Assembly (NCBI RefSeq): GCF_026153205.1
Contig: NZ_JAPFBW010000024.1
Span: forward strand, 50,818 to 114,817
Length of the DNA stretch: 64,000 nucleotides
Origin: Aquabacterium sp. A7-Y
GTDB lineage: Bacteria > Pseudomonadota > Gammaproteobacteria > Burkholderiales > Burkholderiaceae_C
Direction of reading: 5' to 3'
The translations under genes were made by a program, and so were the position numbers. Below, in pieces: positions 35,057-46,364 of the stretch. Under the pieces are notes generated by a model. That model worked only from the letters and a program-made list of their open reading frames with translations. It did not search any database and was not told the origin of the DNA. The stretch's first letter is position 1. Each line of letters opens with the position of its first letter.

Positions 35057-35574
35057 TCACCGGTGCAGCGCAGAACTACCAGTGATTGCAAGATTTGCAG
35101 CAATTCGGTAACCGCCTCCACACGGTTCACGAAAAAATTGCCCCGAGTCCGGGTTGCCCAAAGAGGGGTGAGAGTCGGAAAGGAGGCACAAGCAACTCGG
35201 TAACGACACTCGGGGCAGAGCATAGGCAGCAAATGGCGTGCCTAACCCGCACAGTGCCTGGGTAGCCTGCCCATTCAGGTGGAGAGTTGTAACGCCGGTG
35301 CTGACGGGACCGGATTTCAGAAGCTCAAGGAGAAACCTGCTGCCTTGGATATAGGCCGACGGGGCCGGCCATGGAAAGCTTGTGGGTTGCTACAGGATAA
35401 GCAGACAGCGCGCCCGAGGGGCGCCCTCGACGCCTGTACGGACGCGTGAAGGCCACCGGCGCAACGGCCGGGTCTGGGTCGGGAAACGGGCAGGGAGGAT
35501 GCGCAAAGCGGCAGGGGCGCCGCCTTGGAAGTCGCCCCCAAAGCGACATGGCCGCCCGGGGGATGCCGAAGAAC
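35057..35574. other. Intergenic region, no gene seen
   Basis: 518 bp, AT-richer near 35060-35160. No frame resembles a protein. Two imperfect copies of GCAAYTCGGTAACG (near 35099 and 35190) were noticed. It could hold a small RNA, but no promoter-terminator pair was recognised. Confidence 0.4.
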
Positions 35575-35853
35575 TTACTTCTTCTGAACGGCGGCCTTGA
35601 GCGAGGCGCCGGCGCTGAATTTCACGCCCTGGCTGGCCTCGATGGTGATTTCTTCACCGGTGCGGGGGTTGCGGCCGGTGCGAGCCTGACGCTCCGTCAC
35701 GGAGAAGCTGCCGAAGCCGATCAGCGCGACGGTGTCGCCAGCTGCCAGGGCCTTGCTCACATTGCCGATGAAGGAGTCGAGCGCACGGGCGGCAGCGGCC
35801 TTGGAGATATCCGCGTCGGCGGCGATGGCATCAACGAGTTCTGCTTTGTTCAT
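35575..35853 (-). CDS. hup: HU-family DNA-binding protein
   Basis: A 92-residue histone-like protein: [55 protein letters not shown]. The DNA-grasping arm RxGRNPxTG is intact. It bends and compacts DNA as a dimer. ATG at 35853 is the family start. Confidence 0.97.
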   Translation of the reverse strand: MNKAELVDAIAADADISKAAAARALDSFIGNVSKALAAGDTVALIGFGSFSVTERQARTGRNPRTGEEITIEASQGVKFSAGASLKAAVQKK

Positions 35854-36056
35854 GAGGGTCTGACTGGAATGAACGATGAAAATCGCGCGTCCCGGAGGGC
35901 GCACCGTAGAACCCCGCAGTCTAGCCGCTTCCGGCCCTGCCTCGGAAGTTCACTGGTTAAGAAGCTGTGAGACTGTTAAGCGCCAATGACGGCCTCCCAG
36001 GCGGGCTGGCGGGCTGCGCGGGGGCTAGCGCCCCCTCGCTCCCGCCCGCGCGGCAC

Positions 36057-38363
<2,307 letters not shown>

Positions 38364-38608
38364 GCTTGCCTCCTTATTGGATGTCTGCAACGGTTCCCGC
38401 CCGGCCTGCCAGCCGCTGCCGGCCGGGCGCCGGGCCGGGCGGGAGAGGCGTGCAGTCTACCGGCCCCGACAGGCCGCTCCGTGTCGCCGCAGTCACACCG
38501 GGAAGTCAAAAGACCTTTCGCGCTCCGCCCAGCAATCGCGCCTTCCGGGCCTGGCCCGGCGCCTCGCGCGTGCCCCCCGCGGGCACCGCGGCTGCTGGAC
38601 AGCCAGGG

Positions 38609-39364
38609 ATGACACCGTCCGCCCTCCCCGTCCAGCCCGGGCTGCCCGACCTTCCACGGCTCGGCCCGCTGCAACGCTCTGCCGCCTCGCGCCTGGCCTT
38701 CCAGTGGCGGCCTGCCAGCGAGGCCGCCGCCGGGCCCCGCCCGCTGCTGGTGCTGCTGCATGGTGCCGGCGGCGACGAAACCAGCCTGCTGCCGCTGGCG
38801 CAACGGCTGCCAGCGCATCTGCACCTGGTGCTCGTGCGGGCGCCGCGGCGCATGCCGCGCGGCGGCTTCTTCTGGTATCCGGTGCACTTCCAGGACGGCG
38901 ATGCCGAGATCGACCTGCAGCAGGTCGAGGCGGCCCGCGTGAGGCTGATGCGCTTCATCGACGAGTTGCAGCGCCGCCTGCGCTTCGATGCACGCCAGCT
39001 CTACCTGCTGGGTTTCAGCCAGGGCGGCGCGCTGGCATCGACCTGCGCGCTGACGTCGCCGGAGACGGTACGAGGCTTCGGCATGCTGAGTGGGCGCCTG
39101 CTTTCTCACCTCGAACCCCGGCCCGGCGAAGACCAGCGCCTGGCCCGGCTGTGCGTTTTCCTCGGTCACGGCCGACAGGACCCGGTGCTGCCCATCGCTC
39201 ATGCCGAACGCGCCGCGCAGGTCCTGCGCCGCTGTGGCGCGCAGGTGAGCTTCCATCCCTACGAGGGCGGCCACGAGCTGTCCCGGCCCATGTTCGACGA
39301 CATGGCGGCCTGGGTGGGGCGGCAGTGCCTGCCGCCGGCCGGTTCAGTGCAGCCTCAGCCCTGA
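38609..39364 (+). CDS. Phospholipase/carboxylesterase-family esterase
   Basis: A 251-residue alpha/beta hydrolase of the carboxylesterase/lysophospholipase (PF02230) family: LLVLLHGAGGDETSLLPLAQ, nucleophile GFSQGGALA, Asp in GHGRQDPVLP and His in EGGHELS. It probably hydrolyses short acyl esters. The 245 bp before it show no gene. Its 3' end overlaps the convergent gene by 21 bp. Confidence 0.9.
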   Translation: MTPSALPVQPGLPDLPRLGPLQRSAASRLAFQWRPASEAAAGPRPLLVLLHGAGGDETSLLPLAQRLPAHLHLVLVRAPRRMPRGGFFWYPVHFQDGDAEIDLQQVEAARVRLMRFIDELQRRLRFDARQLYLLGFSQGGALASTCALTSPETVRGFGMLSGRLLSHLEPRPGEDQRLARLCVFLGHGRQDPVLPIAHAERAAQVLRRCGAQVSFHPYEGGHELSRPMFDDMAAWVGRQCLPPAGSVQPQP

Positions 39365-39931
39365 GGTATAGGGCAGCAGGCCGCCCAGCCAGCGCCGCAG
39401 CAGGTGAGCCGGCCGCGCCGCGAAGTCCAGCAGGGTCGCATCGATGCCGCCGGCCGATCCGCCCCGGCGTCCGTCCGGCGACAGCCGCTCGACCCGCCAT
39501 TGCAAGGGCATGAGCCCGCGAAAGCGCACCTTCCAGATCGTCTGGGGGTCGAAGCGGGCCCGGTAGGTCAGCGCAAAGCGGTCGGTGCCGGGATCCGCGC
39601 TCAGCTCCAGGCTCTCCGGCACGAAATCGTTGACGCTCACTCTGCAGCGGTAGTGCTCGCTGATGTAGAAGCCGGCCTCGCTTTCGAGGTGGCGGCGCGC
39701 ATCGAGATCGATGCGGTCGAGCAGCACCAGCGTTGCCAGCACGACCTCGCAGGCCAGCACCGTCGGAGGCTGCTCGGGTAGTGCGCTGAACAGGCGCAGG
39801 CTGGCAGTGACGCCGAGTTCGCGCAAGGGACAGGTCCAGGCGCCGACGGCGGGGTCCCACGCAAGGTTCAGGTGTTTATAGGTGAAGCGACCGGGCGCGG
39901 CCGGCGCTTCGGGCGGGGGGGTGGCGGTCAT
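39344..39931 (-). CDS. Hypothetical protein
   Basis: A 195-residue cytosolic protein I do not recognise (RFTYKHLNLAWDPAVGAWTC, SEHYRCRVSVNDFVPESLEL). It looks beta-rich, and the coding pattern is good. It is convergent with the esterase. The 209 bp upstream hold no gene. Confidence 0.7.
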   Translation of the reverse strand: MTATPPPEAPAAPGRFTYKHLNLAWDPAVGAWTCPLRELGVTASLRLFSALPEQPPTVLACEVVLATLVLLDRIDLDARRHLESEAGFYISEHYRCRVSVNDFVPESLELSADPGTDRFALTYRARFDPQTIWKVRFRGLMPLQWRVERLSPDGRRGGSAGGIDATLLDFAARPAHLLRRWLGGLLPYTSGLRLH

Positions 39932-40140
39932 CGAGCAGTCCTCGGGGTCGGACGCCCGCGCGTCCGCTGCGGCATGCTACGAAATGTACGACCCGATTGG
40001 CATCCCCACTAGGGGTGATGTGAGCCCGCACCATCCGCGTCAACTGGGTGACAGCCGAAGCTCGATCACGGCTTCAGAATCCAGGCCATCGGGATGCCTC
40101 GCACTCCCCGCCAAGGCCAGCGCCACTGGAGTGCAGCAAC

Positions 40141-40482
40141 TCAGGACAGGTCGACCCCCTGCAGGCTGACGCGCGTCTGCTGCGCATCGGGGTCGGTGAC
40201 CACGTGGATCTCGGCACCCGAGCTCAGCCGGTACACCGAGTGCACCGGCAGGCCGTCGGCGACGGCCTGCCAGTTCCGCTCTTCCTGCTCGGCCGAGAGG
40301 TCGCCGAAATCGCCGCGCTCATGCCGCTGGATCAGGCTGGTCTCGGTCGTGCGGGCCGCGATCAGCGCGACCATGGCCGCCGGGGTGCGCACCACGAAAC
40401 CGCTGTCGATCACCGGCCTGAAAGCGGGCCTCGTTCGAACACAGGCAGGGCCTGAGACTTGGGATGCGGTCGCGGCGTCCAT
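40141..40482 (-). CDS. Small conserved protein of the RHxxGDxG type
   Basis: A 113-residue protein with LIQRHERGDFGDLSAEQEER, GLPVHSVYRLSSGAEIHVVT and DPDAQQTRVSL. This matches the small family (RHxxGDWGD, then VITEADR-like) often misnamed type I restriction subunit M; function unknown. GAGGAG precedes the ATG at 40482. The next gene upstream encodes a DUF1328 membrane peptide 17 bp away, so the two probably form an operon. Confidence 0.8.
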   Translation of the reverse strand: MDAATASQVSGPACVRTRPAFRPVIDSGFVVRTPAAMVALIAARTTETSLIQRHERGDFGDLSAEQEERNWQAVADGLPVHSVYRLSSGAEIHVVTDPDAQQTRVSLQGVDLS

Positions 40483-40499
40483 GGCGGTCTCCTCGAGGG

Positions 40500-40676
40500 C
40501 TATTTCCGGACGCGCCGGAACAGGCTGCCGCCGGCGATCAGAGCGAGCACGAACAGCACCAGGAACACGAAAAACAGGATCTTGGCGATGCCTGCGGCAC
40601 CGGCCGCGATCCCGCTGAAGCCGAGTGCGCCGGCAACCAGGGCGATCACGGCGAAGATGACGGCCCACTTCAACAT
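40500..40676 (-). CDS. DUF1328 (YtjA-family) small membrane protein
   Basis: A 58-residue protein reading [40 protein letters not shown] and [16 protein letters not shown]: two hydrophobic helices separated by the Gly/Ala-rich [12 protein letters not shown] that defines DUF1328. AGGAG lies 9 bases before the ATG. Family members respond to envelope stress in some species; the biochemical role is unknown. Confidence 0.92.
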   Translation of the reverse strand: MLKWAVIFAVIALVAGALGFSGIAAGAAGIAKILFFVFLVLFVLALIAGGSLFRRVRK

Positions 40677-40808
40677 GATGAGCTGCTCCTCTGGACGTTG
40701 CCGCGCGGAGTGCGCGGTAACTTCATCATCTTCCCGGCGGGCCCCGGGAGCTGTCAGCCGCCGTAGCTTGGTGCGTCGGCCCCGTCCTACAGCGCGGCCC
40801 TGCCTGCA

Positions 40809-41492
40809 TCAGGCCATCTCGCGCTCCAGCTCCAAGCGATAGCCCACGCCATACACCGCCTGGATGCGCGGGCCGCTGCGAGGGTCGGCAATGAGTTTGC
40901 GGCGCAGCTTGTAGATGTGCTGTTCGATGGTGCGCTTGCAGACCTCGCTGGAACGTCCCCACACGCGTGCCGACAGCGTGTCCACCGTCACCACCCGCCC
41001 CTGGTTGACGAACAGGGTCCAGGCCAGTGCGAACTCTCGGGCGGTCAGGCTGATTTCGCGGCCCCCCTTCTTCAGCACCAGGCTGCAGGCATCCAGCGAA
41101 TAGTCCCTGACCTTCAACTGCGTCTCGCTGAGGGTGCGCCGGCGCAGCTGCACATGGGCTCGCACCCTCGCGACCACATCAGCCGCACCGTCGCTGAGAA
41201 GCGCATAGTCGTGGGCCCCATGATGCAAGGCCCGTGACAGGCCTGCGCCCAGCCCGGTGCCCACGACGATGCGGGGCAGCTGGCTGGTGCTGTGGAGCTG
41301 CAACATGGCCAGCCAATTGGGCAGTTCTTCCTCGCTGTCCTCCAGCACCACGGCATCGAAGGGTTCCTGGCGCAGCGCCCCGATCAGGGCCGCAATGCCG
41401 CGGAAGCCCGCAGGCCGCATGCCGCCTTCCTGCAGTGCCGTCAGCACGATGGTCTCGACGCTGGCACCGACGAACAAAGTGGCGATCTTCAT
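40809..41492 (-). CDS. OmpR-type response regulator with atypical receiver
   Basis: A 227-residue protein. The C-terminal winged helix (about 130-225) is typical: ISLTAREFALAWTLFVNQGR, VWGRSSEVCKRTIEQHIYKL, RIQAVYGVGYRLE. The N-terminal receiver is degenerate: the paired acidic residues after strand 1 are missing (MKIATLFVGASVETIVLTA) and the phosphoacceptor region reads AVVLEDSEEEL. No histidine kinase is adjacent. It lies about 360 bp from the T3SS block, so it could be an HrpG-like activator; that is inference. Confidence 0.85.
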   Translation of the reverse strand: MKIATLFVGASVETIVLTALQEGGMRPAGFRGIAALIGALRQEPFDAVVLEDSEEELPNWLAMLQLHSTSQLPRIVVGTGLGAGLSRALHHGAHDYALLSDGAADVVARVRAHVQLRRRTLSETQLKVRDYSLDACSLVLKKGGREISLTAREFALAWTLFVNQGRVVTVDTLSARVWGRSSEVCKRTIEQHIYKLRRKLIADPRSGPRIQAVYGVGYRLELEREMA

Positions 41493-41853
41493 GGTCTCGT
41501 CCGAGTCTGCGCCGGACCTTCCGCCGTCAGGGCGGGCCGGTTCGCGGCGCTCGTGAATGCTTCAGCCTCCTGCATGCATGCGTGCATGCTGCAGCTACAT
41601 CCCACGGTGTCCGCCGCACCGCCTCTGGCTCCTCCTGTTCTTGATGTTGTTAGACCTTCATGCAGATCTGCACGATTGGTGGGCCCAGACTATGGACTCG
41701 TCCCATCAGCGTCAAGCCGTATCTGTGCAGTTTTGTTCCCTCCATCCACAAGCCGACACAAGGAATGCAGACCGGTTGCGATGGCTTATCCGAAGCTGAC
41801 AGCGACACCCTGCAAAGAGGGATGAACGGTCGTACCGCAGCGGGCCCTTCGGC
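41493..41853. other. Intergenic region, no gene seen
   Basis: 361 bp, less GC-rich than the neighbours, between the response regulator gene and the end of the lytic transglycosylase gene. The only feature seen is an alternating TGCATGCATGCGTGCATGC stretch near 41572, which could adopt Z-DNA or a cruciform. No protein-like frame. Confidence 0.4.
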
Positions 41854-42624
41854 TCAGCGTTGCGCGTACCGGGTGCCGTACAGGGAGAGGATGCGACGCA
41901 CGTAGTCGCGTGTCTCCCGATAGGGCGGGATGCGCCGTCCATAGCGGGCCACGGCGCCCTCGCCCGCGTTGTATGCGGCCAGCACCAGCTCCAGGTCGCC
42001 GTCGAAGAGCCGCGTCAGGTCGCGCAGGTAGCGTGTGCCCACATCGATGTTGACCGCGGGGATCAGCAGCTCGGCGATCGAGTGCACGCCATAGCGGGCA
42101 CCGGTGGCCGGCATGATCTGCATCAGGCCGAGAGCGCCCTTGGGCGAGCGCGCCGTCGCGCGGTAACCCGACTCGACATGGATCAGCGCCGCCACCATGT
42201 CGGGGTCCAGCCCATGCCGGCGGCTCGCGTCGAGCACCAGCTCAGAATAGGCCGCGGGCACCGTGAGCCTCGAGACGCCCGGCCCACCCGTCATCGACGA
42301 GGCCTTCGCCCGCACCGACGCGCGCAGGCGCGAGGCGGTTTCGCTCCAGCCCGGCAGCGCCTCCAGCGCATCGCGCGCGCTCACCGGCGCAGGAGCGGGC
42401 GGCGGCAGTGCCTCAGCCACCTGAAAGGCCACACAACGCGGCGCTGCGTGTCCGAACATGCGTGAAAGATCCTGCGCCACCACACGCTCGGTACCGTCGA
42501 GCATGGTGCAGAGATAGCGTGTCACGGGCTCGCCCGCGTGCGCCTGCAGGTGCGCGTGTGAAGCGATCGCGAGCAGCGGCCACGCCAGCCAGCTGCAGCG
42601 GCGCCGGGGCCGGGTCTGCGTCAT
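41854..42624 (-). CDS. T3SS-associated lytic transglycosylase
   Basis: A 256-residue exported SLT-family enzyme with a signal segment (WLAWPLLAIASHAHLQAHAG). The catalytic domain carries the Glu in HVESGYRATARSPKGALGLM, then QIMPATGARYGV, NIDVGTRYLRDL and AAYNAGEGAV. It should open peptidoglycan for the secretion apparatus, like Hpa2/HpaH of Xanthomonas. A perfect PIP box lies on its own strand about 65 bp upstream of the ATG, back to back with that of the sctC operon. Confidence 0.93.
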   Translation of the reverse strand: MTQTRPRRRCSWLAWPLLAIASHAHLQAHAGEPVTRYLCTMLDGTERVVAQDLSRMFGHAAPRCVAFQVAEALPPPAPAPVSARDALEALPGWSETASRLRASVRAKASSMTGGPGVSRLTVPAAYSELVLDASRRHGLDPDMVAALIHVESGYRATARSPKGALGLMQIMPATGARYGVHSIAELLIPAVNIDVGTRYLRDLTRLFDGDLELVLAAYNAGEGAVARYGRRIPPYRETRDYVRRILSLYGTRYAQR

Positions 42625-42688
42625 CGTCGACTCTCCTGTGCAAGGCGCAGCCGCCGAGACGCTGGCGCGTCGGCGCTTGCCCGAGGCC

Positions 42689-42749
42689 ACTGTGCAGGGC
42701 GCCCGGGTCGCGGGCGCGCGGGCGCCGAAGCTGCGTCGGGCCCGGCGAA
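42689..42749 (-). promoter_or_regulatory. PIP box and -10, promoter of the lytic transglycosylase gene
   Basis: Read on the minus strand: TTCGC (42749-42745), 15 bp, TTCGG (42729-42725), 30 bp, CACAGT (42694-42689). Every position fits the HrpX consensus TTCGB-N15-TTCGB-N30-32-YANNNT. Transcription would begin about 60 bp before the ATG at 42624. Confidence 0.85.
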
Positions 42750-42780
42750 GGCCGCTGTGCCGGCCGCGCCGATGCGGCAG

Positions 42781-42842
42781 TTCGTTGCGGCCCACGGCGC
42801 TTCGCCAGCACGTCCGGGCGCGAGCCGGGGCGCTCCTAAGGT
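42781..42842 (+). promoter_or_regulatory. PIP box and -10, promoter of the sctC operon
   Basis: TTCGT (42781-42785), 15 bp, TTCGC (42801-42805), 31 bp, TAAGGT (42837-42842): a perfect HrpX-type plant-inducible-promoter element, 27 bp before the first gene of the T3SS run. The divergent PIP box ends 31 bp away, so one regulator can serve both strands. Confidence 0.88.
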
Positions 42843-42869
42843 TGCGGCCATGACGACCCAGGAGCGACC

Positions 42870-43139
42870 ATGAGCATCCCTTCCTTCCGCCCCGCAGCGA
42901 GCCCCTCCGTCGGCCCCGTGACGCCGGCCCAGCCCGGCGCCCCGGCACAGGCCTTCGACCCCTCGGCGCAGCCGCAGGCGGGCGGCGCGCCCGACCCGGC
43001 GCTGCAGCAGAACTTCCAGCAGTTGATGATGCAGACGGCGCAGGGTTTCTCGAGCCAGATGCAGAACACGATGCAGGAGACCATGCAAAAGCTCGGCGGC
43101 GAGGAGGACGAACCTGACGAAGGCGATGAGCCGCTCTGA
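42870..43139 (+). CDS. Small T3SS-operon protein, unknown
   Basis: An 89-residue protein, first in the PIP-driven operon: Pro/Ala-rich N-terminus, then a Gln/Met helix (LQQNFQQLMMQTAQGFSSQM) and an acidic end (GGEEDEPDEGDEPL). No family recognised. Its composition and position suggest an early secreted protein or a chaperone. CAGGAG precedes the ATG. It overlaps nothing; sctC starts 13 bp later. Confidence 0.75.
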   Translation: MSIPSFRPAASPSVGPVTPAQPGAPAQAFDPSAQPQAGGAPDPALQQNFQQLMMQTAQGFSSQMQNTMQETMQKLGGEEDEPDEGDEPL

Positions 43140-43152
43140 GGGGGTGGCCCGC

Positions 43153-45045
43153 ATGAGCGCAAGCACCTTGAGCCGCCGCGCACGCCGGGCCACCCTGGCC
43201 CTGCTCGGTGCCGGCACCTTGGGCCTGGCCGCCGCCGTGCTGCCCGGCCCCACCGAGGCCGCACCTCGCGAGACGCAGAGCCAGAACGCAACCCGCCGCT
43301 GGGGCCAGCCGCGTTTCGCCTACCGCGCCGAAGGCAAGCGTGTGGCCGAGGTGCTGCAGGACTTCGCCGCCAGCCAGGGCTTGCCGGCCGTCATCGCCGA
43401 AGGCGTCGACGGGCTGGTCAACGCCAACTTCGACACCACCCCCGAGGTGTTCCTCAACGCGATGTCCAAGGCCTACGGGCTGCTCTGGTACCACGACGGG
43501 ACCGCGCTCTACTTCTACCCCGCCAAGGCGGTGCAGAGCCGGCTGTTCCGCCTCAAGGGCTTCAGCCAGGAACAAGTGCAGGAGCTGCTGGACTCGCTGC
43601 AGGTCGGCGACCGGCGCTACCCGCTGCGCTTCAACGAGGCACAGCAGACCCTGCTGGCCTACGGCCCGCCGCGCCATGTCGAGCTGGTGCGCGCAGCGCT
43701 GGAGACGCTGGACACCGGCGCGCAGGAAGGCAACCGCATGGTGGCGCGCGTTTTCCCGCTGCGCTTCGCCTCGGCCAGCGACCGGGTGCTCGGCGACGCC
43801 ACCATCCCCGGCGTCGCCTCTACCCTGCGCTCGTTGTTCGGCGCGCCGCCCACTCCGGAGGCCGACCCTCGTGCGGCCGCCAAGGACCCGCGTGCGATGG
43901 CCGGCAAGGTCAAGGCGATGCGCTCGATGTACGGCAGCGACCGCCTGGTCCCGGAGCTGGAGCACAAGACGCCCGACCCTGCGGCGGCCGATCCCAGCGG
44001 CAAGCCGCCGCTCGGCTCCTCCACGCGCGGCCTGCGCAGCCCGGTGGACTTCGAAGAGGACCAGCCCAGCTTCGAGGCCGACGAAGGCACCAACGCGGTG
44101 GTGATCTACGGCCGCGCCCATCGCATGGACGAGTACGCGGACGTGATCCGCAGCCTCGATGTGCGGCCCAACCTGGTTGAGCTCGAAGCGATGATCGTCG
44201 ACGTCAGCCACGACAGCGTCGAGTCGCTCGGCATCGACTGGTCGGTGCGCGGCAGCAAGGGCAGCTTCTCGGTCGACGCGCCCGGCGGCGGCATGCCGGA
44301 CGCCAGCCGGGGCGCCGGCCTCAGTCAGGGTGTCTTCAACATCCAGACCCTGCTGACCGACGCCGGCCGCGAACTGCTGATGCGCATCCACGCGCTGCAG
44401 GCCCAGGGCAAGGCGCGTGTGGTCGCCAAGCCCAAGGTGCTGGGCGTGGCGAACCGGCCCGCGGTGATGAAGGAAAAGCGCATCGCCGCCGTGAGGGTGT
44501 CGGGCAACCTGGAGGCCAACCTCTTCCAGGTCGAGGCCGGCACTCTGCTGCAGGTCACGCCCCAGATCACCACCCAGAGCGGCGCCCCGCAGATCAAGCT
44601 CTCGCTCTACATCGAGGACGGCAACTTCGAGGCGCGCCAGGTCGACGACATTCCGGTCGTCAAGCGCACCGAGATCCGTACCGAGGCGCATGTGGCCGAC
44701 GGCGAGAGCCTGCTGATCGGCGGCATCACGATAGAGGCCGATACCACCGATACCAGCGGCGTGCCGGTGATCTCCAAGATCCCGGTCATCGGTGGGCTGT
44801 TCCGCTGGCAGGGCTCGCGCAGCACGCGCAGCGAACGCCTGTTCCTGATCACGCCCAAGCTGGTGCGCAGCATCGACCAGCTGCCCTCGGCGCCGGCCGG
44901 TCCCATCGATCCGCTCGCGCTGCCGCCCGCGGCGCCGGCCTCCGCCGTGCCCGCTGCGCCCCCCGTGGTGCCGGTGCACGCGAACGAGCCGGGCGCCTCC
45001 ACCCCCTTGCCCGGGGCTGCGGCCTCGGGCCCGGCACCTCGCTGA
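43153..45045 (+). CDS. sctC: T3SS outer-membrane secretin SctC (HrcC)
   Basis: A 630-residue secretin with a signal peptide (ALLGAGTLGLAAAVLPGPTEA). The N-terminal N0/N1 domains include FAYRAEGKRVAEVLQDFAAS and FRLKGFSQEQVQELLDSL; a second ring domain has ADEGTNAVVIYGRAHRMDEY. The secretin core contains ARVVAKPKVLGVANRPAVM, VTPQITTQ, DDIPVVKRTEIRTEAHVADG and RSERLFLITPKLVR. It forms the outer-membrane ring of the injectisome. ATG at 43153 is preferred over one nine codons upstream because GAGGGGG precedes it. Confidence 0.95.
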   Translation: MSASTLSRRARRATLALLGAGTLGLAAAVLPGPTEAAPRETQSQNATRRWGQPRFAYRAEGKRVAEVLQDFAASQGLPAVIAEGVDGLVNANFDTTPEVFLNAMSKAYGLLWYHDGTALYFYPAKAVQSRLFRLKGFSQEQVQELLDSLQVGDRRYPLRFNEAQQTLLAYGPPRHVELVRAALETLDTGAQEGNRMVARVFPLRFASASDRVLGDATIPGVASTLRSLFGAPPTPEADPRAAAKDPRAMAGKVKAMRSMYGSDRLVPELEHKTPDPAAADPSGKPPLGSSTRGLRSPVDFEEDQPSFEADEGTNAVVIYGRAHRMDEYADVIRSLDVRPNLVELEAMIVDVSHDSVESLGIDWSVRGSKGSFSVDAPGGGMPDASRGAGLSQGVFNIQTLLTDAGRELLMRIHALQAQGKARVVAKPKVLGVANRPAVMKEKRIAAVRVSGNLEANLFQVEAGTLLQVTPQITTQSGAPQIKLSLYIEDGNFEARQVDDIPVVKRTEIRTEAHVADGESLLIGGITIEADTTDTSGVPVISKIPVIGGLFRWQGSRSTRSERLFLITPKLVRSIDQLPSAPAGPIDPLALPPAAPASAVPAAPPVVPVHANEPGASTPLPGAAASGPAPR

Positions 45046-45055
45046 TTCGCACGCC

Positions 45056-46069
45056 ATGAAGCAGCTTCGCATCCTCACCGGACGTCACGCCGGCGCCCAC
45101 ATAAGGTTGACCCAGACCCGCTACCGCATCGGTCCCGACGACGAGGCCGACCTGCAGATCAGCGACTGGAACAGCCCGCCCCTGGTGGCGACTCTCGAAG
45201 AAGGACAAGCCGTGACCCTCCTGTGTCTCGATGCCTCCGGCGCGACCACGACGCCCGCCGGCACGCTCGAGGACCTGCAACCGCGCCGCTTCGGTGACGT
45301 GGTCCTGTGCATCGGCCCGGAGCAGGCGCGCTGGCCGAGCGACATGGCGCTGCTGGAGCGCCTGGTGCAGGAGGGAGCGAAGGCGGCCGCTGCGGCGCGC
45401 CCCAAGGGTCGTCGTGGCGCACTGATCGGCGTGGCGGCGCTGGGCGCAGCCCTGCTGGCCGGTGGGCTGGCGCTGGTCGGGCAAACCGCCCGCGATGCCG
45501 AGGCCAAGGCGCCGCCCGAGCCGCTGCTGCGGCGCGTCGAGCGCGCGGTTGCCCACAGCGGCGTGAATGGCGTCGGGGTGCGCGCCCTGGGCGGCCAGAT
45601 CGAGGTCGACGGGCTGCTGCCCGGCGCGGCCGAGGTCGCGCGGCTGCGTGCCGCGCTGGCCGGCTTCAGCGGTGAGCCGATCGCGCACCGCTACGCCTCG
45701 GCCGCCGACGTGGCGCAGTCCATCGCCGATGCGCTGGGTGACAAGCGGCTCTCGGTGGCCTACGCCGGCGACGGCGTGTTCGCCATCGACGGTCAGGCCG
45801 CCGACCTGCTGCGAGTGCGCGACGCCGCGCAGCGCATCGCCACCGACCTCGGGCCGCTGGTGCGCCGCCTGGAGGTGGCCGCCACCGAGCTGCCCTCGCC
45901 TGAGCGGGTGCCGGTGGGCTCGATGCTGGCCGGCGACGACCTGCAGTACGTGCAGACCCGCGACGGCGTCAAGCACCTGTCGCTCAAGCCCCTGTCTCTG
46001 CCCGAGGAGACACACCGTGAACGGACCGGGAGCGGCGCTTCGACGCCCCGGTCTCCATCCCTCAACTGA
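45056..46069 (+). CDS. sctD: T3SS inner-membrane ring protein SctD
   Basis: A 337-residue protein. The N-terminal cytoplasmic FHA-like domain (LRILTGRHAGAHIRLTQTRY, residues 1-110) is followed by one transmembrane helix (ALIGVAALGAALLAGGLALV, about 120-142) and periplasmic ring-building repeats (VGVRALGGQIEVDGLLPGAA; LSVAYAGDGVFAIDGQA). This is the SctD/YscD architecture. It follows sctC by 10 bp. Confidence 0.88.
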   Translation: MKQLRILTGRHAGAHIRLTQTRYRIGPDDEADLQISDWNSPPLVATLEEGQAVTLLCLDASGATTTPAGTLEDLQPRRFGDVVLCIGPEQARWPSDMALLERLVQEGAKAAAAARPKGRRGALIGVAALGAALLAGGLALVGQTARDAEAKAPPEPLLRRVERAVAHSGVNGVGVRALGGQIEVDGLLPGAAEVARLRAALAGFSGEPIAHRYASAADVAQSIADALGDKRLSVAYAGDGVFAIDGQAADLLRVRDAAQRIATDLGPLVRRLEVAATELPSPERVPVGSMLAGDDLQYVQTRDGVKHLSLKPLSLPEETHRERTGSGASTPRSPSLN

Positions 46070-46081
46070 ACGGAGGACCTT

Positions 46082-46345
46082 ATGGAAGCACAAGCAGAGA
46101 AGACCGTGTTCGACGACCTCGCCCAGCTCGAGAAGACCCTGACCGAGGACACCAGCGGCGATCGCGCCCGCGCGATGCTGGGCTATTTCGACGAGGTCGC
46201 GCGCGCCAGCGAAGCGATGCTCTCGAAGCAGGTCGTCGATGCCGAGCGCCAGCTGGTCTCGCACCTGATCGAGGGCTTCCGCGCCGCGCAGCGCATCATC
46301 CGCCACGTGTGGGAGACCCTGCACACGGCCTCGCTGGCCGCCTGA
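46082..46345 (+). CDS. Small helical T3SS protein, possible SctE-like needle chaperone
   Basis: An 87-residue helical protein (KTVFDDLAQLEKTLTEDTSG, DAERQLVSHLIEGFRAAQRI) directly after sctD. In Ysc-type systems the genes after sctD encode the needle chaperone pair and needle (E, F, G). Size and position fit the smaller chaperone, but sequence similarity is not visible by eye. GGAGG precedes the ATG. Confidence 0.65.
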   Translation: MEAQAEKTVFDDLAQLEKTLTEDTSGDRARAMLGYFDEVARASEAMLSKQVVDAERQLVSHLIEGFRAAQRIIRHVWETLHTASLAA

Positions 46346-46364
46346 GCGCGCAAGGAGCACGACC

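Noticed and set aside
41570..41592. TGCATGCATGCGTGCATGC stretch as a regulator site
   Set aside because: It is a simple alternating purine-pyrimidine run with no link to a promoter.
42625..45078. Long minus-strand open frame extending upstream of the lytic transglycosylase, opposite sctC
   Set aside because: Only its last 256 codons are the transglycosylase, which has its own signal peptide, ribosome site and promoter; the rest is antisense to the secretin.
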